Of a DNA stretch of 64,000 nucleotides, positions 10,973-22,369 are shown one piece after another. This stretch comes from Codonopsis lanceolata (taxonomy: Eukaryota; Streptophyta; Magnoliopsida; Asterales; Campanulaceae). The position numbers were made by a program, and so were the translations under genes. Under the pieces are notes generated by a model. The model was not told the origin of the DNA. It worked only from the letters and a program-made list of their open reading frames with translations, and ran no database searches. Each line of letters begins with the position of its first letter. Position 1 is the stretch's first letter. The stretch is taken from contig CM028380.1 of assembly GCA_013146195.2 (NCBI GenBank), positions 81,393,128 through 81,457,127 on the forward strand, written 5' to 3'.

Positions 10973-11545
10973 TGTTGAAAAATTAGTGTTTTTAGTGAAA
11001 GAAATTGTGTAACTTGAGGCACAAATTTCTTTACGTGTCATTTGTTTGTTGGCTAAGGTAATTGCGCAAATGTGTTATACTCGGTGAGAGTATCAAAATG
11101 ATATAATTATTTGTCCAAATCGAGTTTTGGATAATAAGATATCAAGACTTAAAGTATAATACTTGTTAAAAAATTAGTGTTTTTAGTGAGAGAAATTATG
11201 CAACTTGAGACACGAATTTCTTTACGTATCATTTATTTGTTGGCGAAGGTAATTGCGTAAATGTGTTTTACCCGGTGAGAACATCAAAATGATATATTTA
11301 TTTGTCTAAATTGAGTTTTGGATGAATAAGATATCAAGACTTAATGTATAATACTTATTAAAAATTAGTGTTTTTAGTGAAAGAAATTGTGCAACTTGAG
11401 GCACAAATTTCTTTAAGTGTCATCTGTTTGTTGACAAAAGTAATTGTGCAAATGTGTTCTACTCGGGAAGAATATCAAAATGATATATTTATTTGTCCAA
11501 ATCAAGTTTTGGATGAATAAGATATCAAGATTTAAAATATGATAT
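10973..11545 (-). repeat. Three ~190-bp tandem units resembling the Copia U3
   Basis: Units start near 10973, 11163 and 11355 with TGTT(G/A)AAAAATTAGTGTTT. Each then carries AACTTGAGGCACAAATTTC, a GGTAATTG box, CTCGGTGAGA and a TATTTGTCCAAAT box, and ends near GATATCAAGACTTAAAG. The same order of words starts the Copia LTRs in element sense (5499 and 25801 downward). Two more copies lie at 45060-45440 on the other strand. Confidence 0.8.
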
Positions 11546-11851
11546 TAAAAATGAGTCATTAGAAATAATATCTCACTTTAAGGAGTTTTATTCCACATTT
11601 GTTAGAAGTAATGTTGGTTGTAAAACTTTTTAAATATAAGTTTTCTATTATTGACAATAGAAGAAGTTATATATATTAATACTAATATCCTTTATCATAT
11701 TGATTATTATTATGTATTATTATTAGTTAATAACTAGAAAACCAATTTTTTTTAAAGTTTTTACAAAAATACTTTACAATGAAGATATATCCAAAAATAG
11801 TAAAATGATACAAACATAATGCTTTTTACCGACTTTAAATATATATATAGA

Positions 11852-13799
11852 TTTGAACGAGAATCTCCAAAGTGAATTATAATGATGCATTCTGGCCACA
11901 AACATTTTGTTTTCTTTCATGGAACAGGAACCTCAAAAGTGAAAGTTTTTTTTTTTTTGGCTACGCGGCATCCTTTTGACTCTAACTCGAGATTGTCGGT
12001 AACTTTTATATCATCAAGATTGCCGATTTATTTTTATACCATTGTGGTCACTCCCATTCTCCTACTCAAAAGTGAAGGTGCCTTAGTTACAAGTAGAGAA
12101 AGGTAATTTTTGCACATATCCATTTGTCGGTCTGAACCGTTCACTAATTTATGAGCATTAACATATTAAAAATTGTAAGTGTATTTTTGCCCATTAATTG
12201 ACATGAGTTTATATGAACGTAAATGAGTGCTAACATAGTCATTGATTCACATGAACTTGTGCGATCGATATAATGGATAACCTCAAACGGCCACCACCAC
12301 CTTCAACAACAAACTCTACTAGCTATCACCGCCTCTGACGTAACCTCCGGCGACCATCACCACAACCGGTGACAACCACCACCTCCAGTGGAAAAAAATA
12401 TAAATTTTTGCATTGACTACTGGATCAAAATTGAAGATAAAATTTTAAATAAGTGGGATGAAGTAACAACCAATTACAAAAAGGTTTGAAATTGGACAAG
12501 CCGTCGGTGAGAATATGACCTACCCTCCTTTCCCCTTATATCTTGAAAGTAATCCGTCTATCCATTAACCTGAATTCAACTTCTATACCTTTTATTTTAT
12601 ATCGAATGGAGTAAGGTGAGGTCTTGGACATAAAGATGAAAAAAGGGTAAGATCTTCGATTTTAGAGAAGTTATCAAGAAGTTGTACCTTGGAACCAAGA
12701 AATGAATATTCTAGTAAGAGGTTAACCCTGCTAAGCTGTATCGGAATTCGGAAGTCTTTCCTAAACCTTCTTCCTATGGGTAAAATTGATTGAGATCATA
12801 AGCATTTAATACTTCCCATTTACGATTCAAATTCTAATCAAACTCATTAATTAAATAACTACCTTATTTATAATTTATAAATTGGTAAATATTTATACAT
12901 TTGTTTAAAAAAAAGATGCACCCCCAAACCCACGAGTCTAGATCTCTTGTACCACTGGTATACCACTTTTTATCTCCACCATTGCATCTCAATCATTGCA
13001 TCTCAATAATTGAGATGAAAAATGGTACACCAATGGTACACACAAGTCACGGTTTTTTTTTTCCTTTTTGAAAGTATAGCATATGTTATCTAAGTTTTTT
13101 TAAATAATTTTCTTAATGTTATTTTATTTGATAATTCAATGTTAATTGATAAATGGACGTCATGCCCATTTAATGCACATACATTTATGCTCATGTTATT
13201 AAATAGACACTTACTCGTCCACTCATTTGAACCCACCCATACCCGTCTATTTACCACCTTTAGTTATGAGGCATCCAATTGACCGACTATAACTCCAAAG
13301 ATGGCCGATTAATTTTTATACTATTGTCTCGTAATCATTGTATCAACTAAACCTACCACAAACTCACTAAAAATCCATGAATGATATTAATAGCCCGTGG
13401 TGGTAAATGACCATTTTAAAGGCACACCACACACACAAGTCCTACATCTAATTGATGTGGGTCGGGTGGGGGAGGGGATTATAATATAAATCGTAAGCTT
13501 TTCATTTAATTTTCTTAGTAAGAGTTTCCTTCTCTTTTTTATTCTCTTTTACTTTTAAAAGAATGATAGTCGTTTGAGCTTACTGTTCATTTTGAAAGTT
13601 ATTACAATTTGACTTGGTTGGATTGGTGATCGAGGACCGTGTGAGACAGGTTCGAAATTTGAGGATTCAAAGTTCGAAATTTGAGGATTCAAAATAGGAG
13701 CTGGGGCGAACCCATCCCAACCCCCATTGTCATCCCTGTTTGTCAAACAATCTCTGAAATGACGTATTACACTATTACTCCTTACATAGAGTGTCTATT
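11852..13799. other. Intergenic, no gene seen
   Basis: This is AT-rich sequence with short stop-filled frames. A (CCACCAC)-rich patch at 12290-12390 looks like low complexity rather than an exon. Confidence 0.5.
12948..13040. repeat. Fold-back repeat (29-bp arms)
   Basis: The arms at 12948-12976 and 13012-13040 are inverted copies with about four mismatches (TGTACCACTGGT and TGTACCATTGGT in matching orientation). A 35-nt spacer contains ATTGCATCTCAAT twice. This could be a small MITE remnant; no target duplication was established. Confidence 0.6.
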
Positions 13800-13809
13800 T
13801 AAAATTTAT

Positions 13810-14385
13810 GGTAAATTATAAATAATCCTCCTCGACTATAATCAAGTTTAAATTATAACATTTTCTTAAATCACACCTTCTATTAAGGTATTGTCGTTTA
13901 AATTGACGGAATTTTTCCACCTAATATTCACATGACCATGTTTACGTATTATTTTTACCATAATATTTAAAATAAAGATAATCAATTATTTATATCGATT
14001 ATCTTTAAGTACAAAGAGAGTCATTCATAAACAATGGTAAAATAGTCAATTGAAACACCAAAAGACTATTATGATTTAAAAACCTAAAGATATGTGGCCC
14101 ATAATTAAAGTAGAGTGAAAAGTAAGGGTAAAGTGGTAAAAGTGATGTTCTAAAAGGTAAGTTTCTGGAGGGATAATTTAGGGACGGAGGGAGTATGATT
14201 TAAAAAAAAAAAAACCTAAAGATGAGTCTGAGGGGAATATTTTACGTCACTCAAATGACAGCGTCTAAATAAAAGTTACGATTAAAGAAAATGTTATAGT
14301 TGAAAGGAGCACATTACTTCAGTTGGTAGTCGAGGGGGGCAATTTGAATCTAACCCAAAGTTGAGGGGTTATTTGTAATTTATCC
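13810..14385. mobile_element. Mutator-type MITE with 10-bp target duplication
   Basis: Terminal inverted repeats read GGTAAATTATAAATAATCC at the left and, reverse-complemented, GGATAAATTACAAATAACCC at the right. The 10-mer TAAAATTTAT flanks both sides (13800-13809 and 14386-14395). A duplication of 9-10 bp is typical of Mutator-like elements. It has no coding capacity. Inside, near 14180, GGGACGGAGGGAGTA resembles a Stowaway end. Partial relatives lie near 25960-26025 and 27195-27330. Confidence 0.8.
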
Positions 14386-14395
14386 TAAAATTTAT

Positions 14396-14809
14396 TCCCT
14401 TTACATAGTCAAGTATCAAACGAAAAATTAATTTTGCAGAGTCTGATTTATTAATTTATATTTTATTGGGAGTACTCCATGAGTCTATGGAGATATGATT
14501 ATAGGCCATAGTTTGGAATGTCTAGAAACCCCAAATGGTGAGGTTCTACTTTCCATATATTCCTTCCTTAATTCATTTGGCATGTATATTTTCATTCCCT
14601 AAAACAATCTTACTGTGGGAAGGAACAGATCTTCTTGGCATTGTACAAGAAACAATATAAAAGAGAAAGGGAACTCAGAATTTTGCCAAACATAAATAGG
14701 GAGTACTTTTATTGATACATTATTTTCCGTGATTCCATCCATAAACAAGTTCATGCAATGAAAATCATATGATGGGCAAAAGACTAGCCGAACTAGCGAT
14801 TTTATTGAT
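14396..14809. other. 3' flank of pectinesterase gene
   Basis: There is no other gene here. On the minus strand AATAAA occurs at 14713-14708, about 100 nt after the pectinesterase stop, and may serve as its poly(A) signal. Confidence 0.45.
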
Positions 14810-16433
14810 TCATAATCCTTCAGTAAAAGCCACACCCGTTGATTTCAACCATACCCCTCCTTGTATGAGTTCTGCCACAGTAAAATACATAGCCTCAGCA
14901 GCCTCTGTAATGACATGATACCCTGGCCAATTCACTCTCTTGCTAGTACCTGCACCAGGTCCTCTATTCATATACTCCCCATAATACAATGTGTCCAATG
15001 CAAAATCCCCACTCCACTCCGACCACCCGGCCGGATCTATAAGATCATCTATGTGTGACTGCATAACAACAGTCCTTGAATAATTCTTCCACGGACGGCC
15101 GAGATATGTTGGGAATGAGCTTTGGACCGACACGAGATCAGGGCTGGCTACAATTTCACAATTTTGAATACAAGTGCCCGTGTTCTGATTTGGGTCGATT
15201 CGGCCTTGCGCAGTTACCATGTTCTTTTGGTTGGACATGGGCTTCCTGCAACGAGTTTGCTGTTTTGGAAGACTACTGCTGCGTTGCCAAAAATGAAATC
15301 GATGGTGCCAGTGATGTAACAATCACGGTAGAATTGCCTTAGAGAATGAGCATACAGAGTGTCTTGGTAAGCGTCAATGCGACAACGGTTAATGACTGAT
15401 TGGTCAGCCCCAACGCGAAGGGCCACTGCTTGATGCTTCTCTGGCCCTGCTGTGTTCTGGATCCAAATGTCTTGTAAAATGAATCCATCACCAACAGCAG
15501 CTGCATTCCCAAATTAAATAAAAGATGAAAATTTTGATTTAAAAAAGAAAACTTTTTAACTAAAGTTTCTTACCAAGAGTGGCTGATTTGAAGGTGGTTG
15601 TTCCATCAACATAATTGAGGCTACCCGTAATTATGGTGGAATCCATTCCATCTCCAACAATCATTACATTCTTCTTCTTCTTCCCGACCTCTACATTCTC
15701 CGTATATGTTCCTTTCTTCACATATATGACATACCGGCTCTCGCTCTTATTAGGTACAGATGCAATTGCATCTGCTACTGTCATGTACTTCCCCGTTCCA
15801 TCTTGTGCCACCACCACGTTTGCCTAATTTCCTTCCCGGAACTTTCTAGAAGTTTCCTTTCTCTCAACTTCACCCATGACGGCAACTTCCCCTCTAAAGG
15901 CCAAAGCGTTTCCTCGTTGAAAACTGGTGATGTATTAAGCACTGCTAAAAGGACCTTACCTCTTGAGATCAAGTCTTGTAATACATCATCCATAAATGAT
16001 AGGCCTAACTCGTGCAGCCCATCCAAACAGGTATCGTGGTTAGTGAGCACACCACTAAGCCATGCTTGTGCATCAGCACGGGACAGGGTGGTCCAATTGG
16101 CAAGAGCTTGTAGTGAGTCAGTGACTCGATCGATGGACAGATCCATTAGCTCTAGGCAATCAGCTAAAGGAGGCTGGTGTTTCATTCTGTTAGCCACTTC
16201 AATAGCAGTGTGTATTTGTTGCAGGTAATTCTTCAATGATCCATGCAGTGGAACCATTGAGCGAGAGGAGATGTACCAGTGACAGTGTTATGAGGTTTGC
16301 TTACATTTGCAGCAAGAAAAATAGCTGACGACATTAGTAATGCAGATAGTGAGAAAACAAGACAAAGGGTTTTGCTGATAGAATGGGTAGTTTGGGGAGA
16401 ATTTAGAAGAGGCTGGTATGTTGTAGTAGCCAT
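14810..16433 (-). pseudogene. Type-II pectin methylesterase, frame-disrupted
   Basis: The encoded enzyme removes methyl esters from cell-wall homogalacturonan. The N-terminus (ATG 16433) has a hydrophobic signal-anchor at residues ~22-43 (LCLVFSLSALLMSSAIFL). It is followed by the later helices of the inhibitor-like PMEI pro-domain (LADCLELMDLS, LTNHDTCLDG). The catalytic domain begins near 15817 (VVVAQDGTGKY). All catalytic signatures are present: GTYTENV, QAVALRVGADQ, AYQDTLYAHS, IDFIFGNAA and LGRPWKNYSRT. It ends with the usual STGVAFTEGL. A 73-bp GT-AG intron at 15501-15573 (phase 1) joins SATL to AAVGDGF. Frame breaks are seen near 16245, 15823 and 15247; the last two look like single missing bases. 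The first conserved cysteine part of the PMEI domain is also absent. Either a young pseudogene or assembly errors. Confidence 0.85.
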
Positions 16434-16483
16434 AATAGAAATCTGATGGATGTGTAGCGTTGCTTTTACACTGTCACTGCACT

Positions 16484-16492
16484 CTTATAGGG
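16484..16492 (-). promoter_or_regulatory. Putative TATA box of pectinesterase gene
   Basis: On the minus strand CCCTATAAGAG lies about 55 nt upstream of the ATG at 16433. No other promoter element was identified. Confidence 0.45.
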
Positions 16493-16499
16493 CACACAG

Positions 16500-17180
16500 C
16501 AAGAGAGCCGGGTAATACTCCTGCGTGTCTTAAGTATGTATATCAGACTAACAAAAGCAGATGGAAGTTGTGTTATGTATCAGAAAATGCAATATATTGG
16601 ACCAAAACAACAACATCAAAGAGCTTTAGATGAGAAAGAGGGAGCATACGATTACGCGTCATAGTGATTCGTGCCCGTAACATCATTTAACAAACATGAT
16701 ATTGATGGCCGATGGTGGGCAGTTGAGACTTGAGTGGTAGAAAAAGTATGACTAGTGGAGAACCATCCCGAAAATGATCGGGTAATACTGACATACTGTA
16801 ATGTATGCAGTTGAGGGGTTGTATAGAAATTTGTATTTTCTGCTAGAAAGTAGAAACTGAACTCCAATGATCTAGTGTCGGTGCTGGTGCTCGATCTAGT
16901 CATCAATCAATTTTAGACAGATTAGTAAGAAATATAATTCTCCTTAATTATTTGACTTTGTGGTGCAACTTTTGTAAAAGCTATGATAAAGAATTAAAGA
17001 TAATGCCCTAGTCATGAAGCTACGGCCTACGGGGGGGAACACAGTAAACACTCAATCAAAAAGGATATAATTAAAGGCTACAATCAAAGCAGAATAAGGT
17101 GTGCAAACATAGAAATTGAATTAGACCAGTCCAAGGACAGAAAACAAAGGGTATCGTAACATATGCTGATATGATTCAAC
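16500..17180. other. Intergenic, no gene seen
   Basis: Short open frames lack protein-like composition. No transposon ends were recognised. Confidence 0.4.
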
Positions 17181-17182
17181 CT

Positions 17183-17560
17183 CAACCTCAACCTCAACCT
17201 CAACCGGTGGAATTTATCAAGTATAGGGCCTTTAACCCATACAATATTTTTTCATTGTCTTTGATCAGCCAAAAAACAGGAACAAATAAAATAGACAAAA
17301 ATATCCTTTGGACATTAAGGTCGATCACCGGTCGAGTAACTCGACCTTTGATGTGTGTACGAGCTGTTATACGAGCTACTATACATACGGTATAAAATAC
17401 GATCAAGAACTAGTCTAGTAACTCGACCTTTGGTGTATGTACGAGCTACTATACATATGGTATAAAATACGGTCAAGAACCAGTCGAGTAACTCGACCAT
17501 ACTCGACCTTCGGTGTTTGTATTGTCGATCAACGGTTGATTAACTCGACCTTTAGGTCGA
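17183..17560. repeat. CAACCT hexamer run and ACTCGACC minisatellite
   Basis: (CAACCT)n runs from 17183 to about 17211. From 17318 a ~85-bp unit is duplicated (starts near 17333 and 17418). It contains GAGTAACTCGACCTTTG, ACGAGCTACTATACATA and GGTATAAAATACG, and shorter ACTCGACC copies follow. Confidence 0.65.
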
Positions 17561-17599
17561 TCATTTAAGTCGACCTTTGATAGACCTTAAAATCTAAAT

Positions 17600-18290
17600 G
17601 ATTCCCGTCAGTCTTCATTACGTTCAACAACTCGATCAACTCAACCTTGATATGTTGTGCACAGTGGAAGACTTTGCGAACAAATTAACAGAGTATAATA
17701 AGATCAATCACAAAGAAGAGAGAGAGATTGGAGCCAACGGACTGTTGAAATTTTATTAGAGACTCCCTTGAAAATGTTCTAGGGATACAACTATTTATAT
17801 GGCTACAATAGAAACCCTAAAATCCTTAAACAAGACAAAAATGGACAAAGTGGCAAAAAGGCCAAAAACGGGACCAAGCGGTCGCTCAGTCCAAAGCACT
17901 GGGCAACCGCGCATTTTCCAGTAGCACGGCTCAAAGTTTCTTTTATCAAGCGATCATTCAGTCCCATTCTCAACATGATAGCTGATGACTTTTGTGATAA
18001 CTCGAACTTGGTAATCCACTGCAACTGATTCGTATTTTCATAGGCAAACTCAACCCTAAGTTTCTCATCATCAAGGTAAAGCTTACATTGTTTTTTCCTT
18101 GTGTTTTAGGGTTTAAGCTAATTTTCATCATTCTTGCTAGACCTTCATCAATTTATGATCAACCATGATGAAGTTTAGTCATAACCATATATACTTTGAC
18201 TCAAACAAACTCATTTTTGATGAATTTGACTCAACTAATAGTCAATTTAGTATAGGAGTGATGAACATTGTTTAAACTAAATTATGAAAT
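17600..18290. other. Possible retrotransposon LTR remnant; no gene
   Basis: The stretch ATTTTATTAGAGACTCCC...TTTATATGGCTAC resembles the transcribed part of a plant LTR read in reverse. I found no matching partner or ends, so this is only a suspicion. Confidence 0.25.
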
Positions 18291-18429
18291 AATTTTCGGT
18301 CCAGGTAACCGAACAATTCTTAAAATGTTCGATTATCTTGCCCGAACAAAATTTTTTTGACATTTTTTCCTGGTTGTTTATTTGTGTTTTAATTCATCTG
18401 TAATGTTTTTTGTTTCTAATACAGACAAA

Positions 18430-21400
18430 ATGACATTATATTTGACCAGAAAAGATGAATGGTACAATGCAAAGGTGATTTGCAGAGAAGATTTGAAAGT
18501 AGTTGATGAAGTTTATTCTAAACTAGATGACGTACACAAAGAACTGTTAATGAATTCTTCATTTGGAAAATTATTCAACATCAATAGAAATGTGAAGAGG
18601 AACAATGTTTTGTTTCATGTCTTGGCTATGTTTCTGATTTAGTCACCCACTGGCAAAAATGATGAGCAGTGGTTTCATATAGATGGGAGAGATGTAAGGT
18701 TTTTGTTATATGACTACACTTTAATGACCGGTTTATCTTGTGGATCGGAAGAAGACTGTAGGGATCAAATTCCCACTACGAAGAGGTTGGTTGGGGAACA
18801 TATAATGGTATGGAATGTTGTGAAGCAAGGTGATTTGAGAACAATTTTTTTGAATGCAAATAATGCTGATAATAAATATATATTGGGTTTAGCCCTTGTA
18901 TATTGAGAGCTAAGGAATATAATACATCAATTTACCTTAGTGTTTTGGAAATTGTAGTGGATGATTTGGAGTTGTTTAAGATATATATCCATGGGGGACA
19001 AAGTCACATCCTTACCTAATGAATTCAATTAAGAATATTGCTGAGAAATTTCATACATCTACGAATGTATACTATGACTTATGTTCTGCATTACAGGTAA
19101 ACAATTATAATTTGAATTATTCTAAAATTTATATAGATTGATTAGCTAATTATTTGATATTTCTAACATGTAACTTATTTTTAGGTTTGAACATTTGAGA
19201 TGTTTGGTGAATTTCAAGGATTTAGAGATTTATTTGAACTCTCAACAATTACATCCGATGATGATGTGACCATTCTTCCAAGAATGTGCAAATGGAAGTC
19301 AACCAAAATTTCAAAGTTCCTTGAAATAATAAAAAAAATGGATATAAATTGGGTAAATGTTTTCAATTCTTTTGATAGTTGATTAAAAATTAAAATTGTT
19401 TTTTATATAGTTGTTAATTAATGAAGTTGTTGTTGATTAATTAACAGAATGATATTTTTGTTCCATTAATCCCAACGGCAGCCGAACAAAATCAGTCTTA
19501 CGTTCTTGTATTTTAGTAGCGTTTTGGTGAAGTTTGGGCAACATCATTTGATGTTTAAGGCTGAGCCTGAGGCTGCCAAACGGTCTCCACCAAGTGACTC
19601 CTTACCATTCCGGTCTGCACGAGAGCATTCATTGCCAAACCACTCCCCACCACAATGTAGTGAAGGATAAGCCCCCCGTTCTTTTAATGACATGCTTATT
19701 GCCATTTTTGATCAGTTGGGGGAGATGAACCAAAAGCTTGATGCTCAAAGCACTGAAATCAATGGTTTTAGGACTGAGGTCTCGGCATTGGATCAAAAAG
19801 TGGTAAAATATTTTTGTCATAGATTTGAGTAATTATTTGTGATATTTATTCATTTTTACCTATTTACTTATTTTTTTTTCAAATGGCAGAGTATTGCAAT
19901 GACAATGATTGAGACATTGAGGGAACATGCATCATTCTCACGCGACACACCGATGATGTCGACTCCTACTCATACTTTGAACACCACTTTGAACACATGC
20001 TTCACCATTTCCTCTCCCCCTCCCCCTTTCACTGCCACTGCCACTACCACACTTCCTCATCCCACTAACATTACCACACTTCCCCTTCCCCCTCCCACTA
20101 TTTCTGCCTCTCCCTCTACCACTACCAATGCCTCTCCCACTACCACACTTCCCTTTCCCCCTCCCACTACCACACCCTTTCCCATTAGCTTACATCTCCC
20201 TCCCACTACGATACATCTCCCTCTCACTACCACACCAAGTGTTGGTTCCTAAAGTGTGATGCAGATGTTGGCAAGGGAAAAGGACATTGATGAAGAGCAC
20301 ATTGATGAAGTTTCTATCAAAGAAAAAGGTAAGGGTAAGGGTAAGGGTAAAAAAAGGAAGGAGGACGAGTATGTAAATATGTTGTAGACGGGAGTGAAGA
20401 GGGATAGAAAAGCATCAGTCCACGAGTCTTCTCCCTACACAACGATGCTACCTGACCCCATTAAGGGTCTACGATTGGAGAGAGTATTTGTAGATGGAGA
20501 TATACCAAACGAATGCCTTAAGATTGATGTGTGAAAGAAAAATTTGATGGTAGATTGGCTAAGTGTTGCGGATGAGAAGTGAGAATATGCAAGTAGATTT
20601 ATTAAGTTAAGTTTTTATTTATTGTTATCATTATTAAACATCTTAATTACTTATTTTTGTCAACAGGGATTTTGTTATACGACGGGGTATTAAGTGTAAC
20701 AAGAGATGGTTTGGAGTATTTGCAAGATCACAAGCATATCTATTGGATGAAGTAAGTTAATTAATTACTTGTTTGCTTGTATTACTTGATTACTTGCAGT
20801 TATTGTGTGATCCTAATACTTGGCACTATTGAAAATTTCAACATGTGGATTTGGTCTTGGTTCTTATGCGAATGAGAATGACAAGATATCCATTGTCATT
20901 TGGAAGAAATAATGACAGATGTATTATGGATTCGACATTTCAAGTTCTATTGACCACCCAGTATTCTCATTTTCTACGTAAAAATGAAATGGAAATCAAT
21001 GAAGGATTCAAAGTTATGTTAGACTGTACCCAGGGTAAATGGACAGGACGTCAGGGTGTTGAGTGGTTTGTCAAATCATGGACGGATTGTAGTCATGTAT
21101 ATTTTCCAATTTTTGTATTGAATCATTGGATTGTTGGAGACCTTGATTTAAAAGATGCAAAGATCATCATATATGATTCTGACAGAAGTGCTATAACAAC
21201 AAAGGATCTTAAGAACGAAATATTCCCTTTTATGTAGATGATCCCACGAATTGCATGACTGGCTGGAATTCCATTTGACTCAACCCTTACTTATAAGAAG
21301 GATACCAAAAAAAAAAAAAAAAACAGCTTTTGTCGTAAGTAATCTTATTGATCTATTTAATATTATATGTTTATTTGTCTTAATATCTAATTAATGTTTT

Positions 21401-22043
21401 GAATGTGTCACATGGGTGACTGTGGGATCTATGCTCTAAAGTATATTGAGTATTTGACGCTCGATAAATCCCCAACTGTAGGGGTGGGCATCGGGTCGGG
21501 TTTCGGGTTATCGGATCTGGTGCCCAAAAAAACGGGTAGGATATTTTACTACCCCGAACCCGCTCCGAAAAAATCGGGTAACCGTACTTCGGGTACCCGA
21601 ATTCATCGGGTAACCGCAAAATCGGGTTCGGGTAACCCATTATGTTTAAAACCACTTTTTTTAATTAAAAAAACCATTTTTTTGTGCTTGGTAGGTTTGC
21701 AATTACTTGGTATTGGTATTGGTAATGGTAATGTGATTTAAGAGTAGACTAAAGTCACAAGTGGTTGACTAGTTGGTTTAATGTAATAAAAATATTAAAA
21801 ATAATAATAATTAGCCATTTGGAAACCAGGTACCCGATCGGGTTTTTCGGGTACCACTGCAAAACCCGATAACCGACCCGTTTTTTCAGATCGGGTTCGG
21901 GTAAACCGCTAACCGAAAATACCCGACCCGAAAACCCGAACCCGTTTGCCCACCCCTACCCAACTGAAGTAGATGGCAAGAAAGTTCGAAAGTGGGGGGA
22001 AAAGTATACCATTGATACATTTTGTGATAACATTGATCCCTGA
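18430..22043 (+). pseudogene. DUF1985-Ulp1 (C48 peptidase) gene, decayed
   Basis: This is a plant-specific gene type combining an N-terminal DUF1985 domain and a C-terminal Ulp1/SENP-like cysteine protease; many copies travel in Mutator-like elements. ATG 18430 follows a plausible acceptor (TTCTAATACAG). DUF1985 features are LLYDYTLMTGLSCG and, after a frameshift near 18980, YPWGTKSHPYLMNSI. Later exons give TFEMFGEFQGFRDLFE (19186 on), a Ser/Thr/Pro-rich linker (about 19890-20250) and a basic KEKGKGKGKGKKRK patch. The protease catalytic residues are seen as NHWIVGDLDL (His), IIIYDSDRS (Asp) and GDCGIYALKYIEYL (Cys, near 21416). Nonsense codons include TAG at about 18640 and TGA in place of tryptophan at about 19190, plus others. 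The hAT MITE 21479-21958 cuts the last exon; the frame resumes after it and ends at TGA 22041-22043. Confidence 0.75.
21479..21958. mobile_element. hAT-type MITE inside the Ulp1 exon
   Basis: The 480-bp element has perfect 12-bp terminal inverted repeats (TAGGGGTGGGCA and TGCCCACCCCTA). It is flanked by a perfect 8-bp target duplication CCCAACTG (21471-21478 and 21959-21966), the hAT hallmark. The interior is rich in CGGGT/ACCCG words, making long internal fold-backs. It has no coding capacity. Confidence 0.92.
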
Positions 22044-22369
22044 ATATTTGATTGAAATATAATATTTGTAATAAAATTGATATCTAGTATGGTTTGCGTG
22101 AATGTAATCAATTTTTAAATTGTAAATTCTATAATTTGAGTACAAGTGTATTTGTAAATGAGTAACACATTGAAGTGTTGGTCTTGTGATAACAAGTGTT
22201 GATTTTTTTTTTTAAATTTTATGTTTCCCCAAGTTCACATATGTTTCATAAAATTGAGATGTTCGGGTAACATGGCTGAACTTTCTTTAAGATGTTCGGG
22301 TAACTTGGACGACGAACGTTACCTAAAATGTTCGGGTACCATGGCCGAACATTTTAATCAACCTTTATT
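22044..22369. other. 3' flank of Ulp1 pseudogene with TGTTCGGGTAAC words
   Basis: At 22258-22345 the phrase ATGTTCGGGTAAC with GGCCGAACAT occurs three times. Related words (GGTAACCGAACA and TGTTCGATTATC) sit just upstream of the gene at 18300-18355. They may be subterminal repeats of an element that carried the gene. Confidence 0.4.

Larger units (their letters stand above)
3681..11851 (-). mobile_element. Helitron, minus strand, split by a Copia
   Basis: In element orientation the 5' end reads TCTATATATATA (plus coordinates 11851 downward). The 3' end reads CTAGT at 3685-3681. It is preceded by a stem-loop, CGTGC/GCACG with a 3-nt loop, at 3696-3708. The flanking bases are A at the 5' side and T at the 3' side, as expected for Helitrons, which insert between A and T without target duplication. 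The body is tandem repeats only: an ~85-bp array, three ~190-bp units and a block resembling 43085-43260. No Rep/helicase is seen, so it is non-autonomous. Copia 4441-10637 is nested inside. The 3' hairpin end matches that of the element ending at 49425. Confidence 0.7.

Noticed and set aside
15076..15342. Plus-strand ORFs over the pectinesterase
   Set aside because: Antisense shadows of the catalytic domain; the minus strand carries all family motifs.
16652..16906. 84-residue minus-strand ORF upstream of pectinesterase
   Set aside because: No recognised domain, no context, and length expected by chance.
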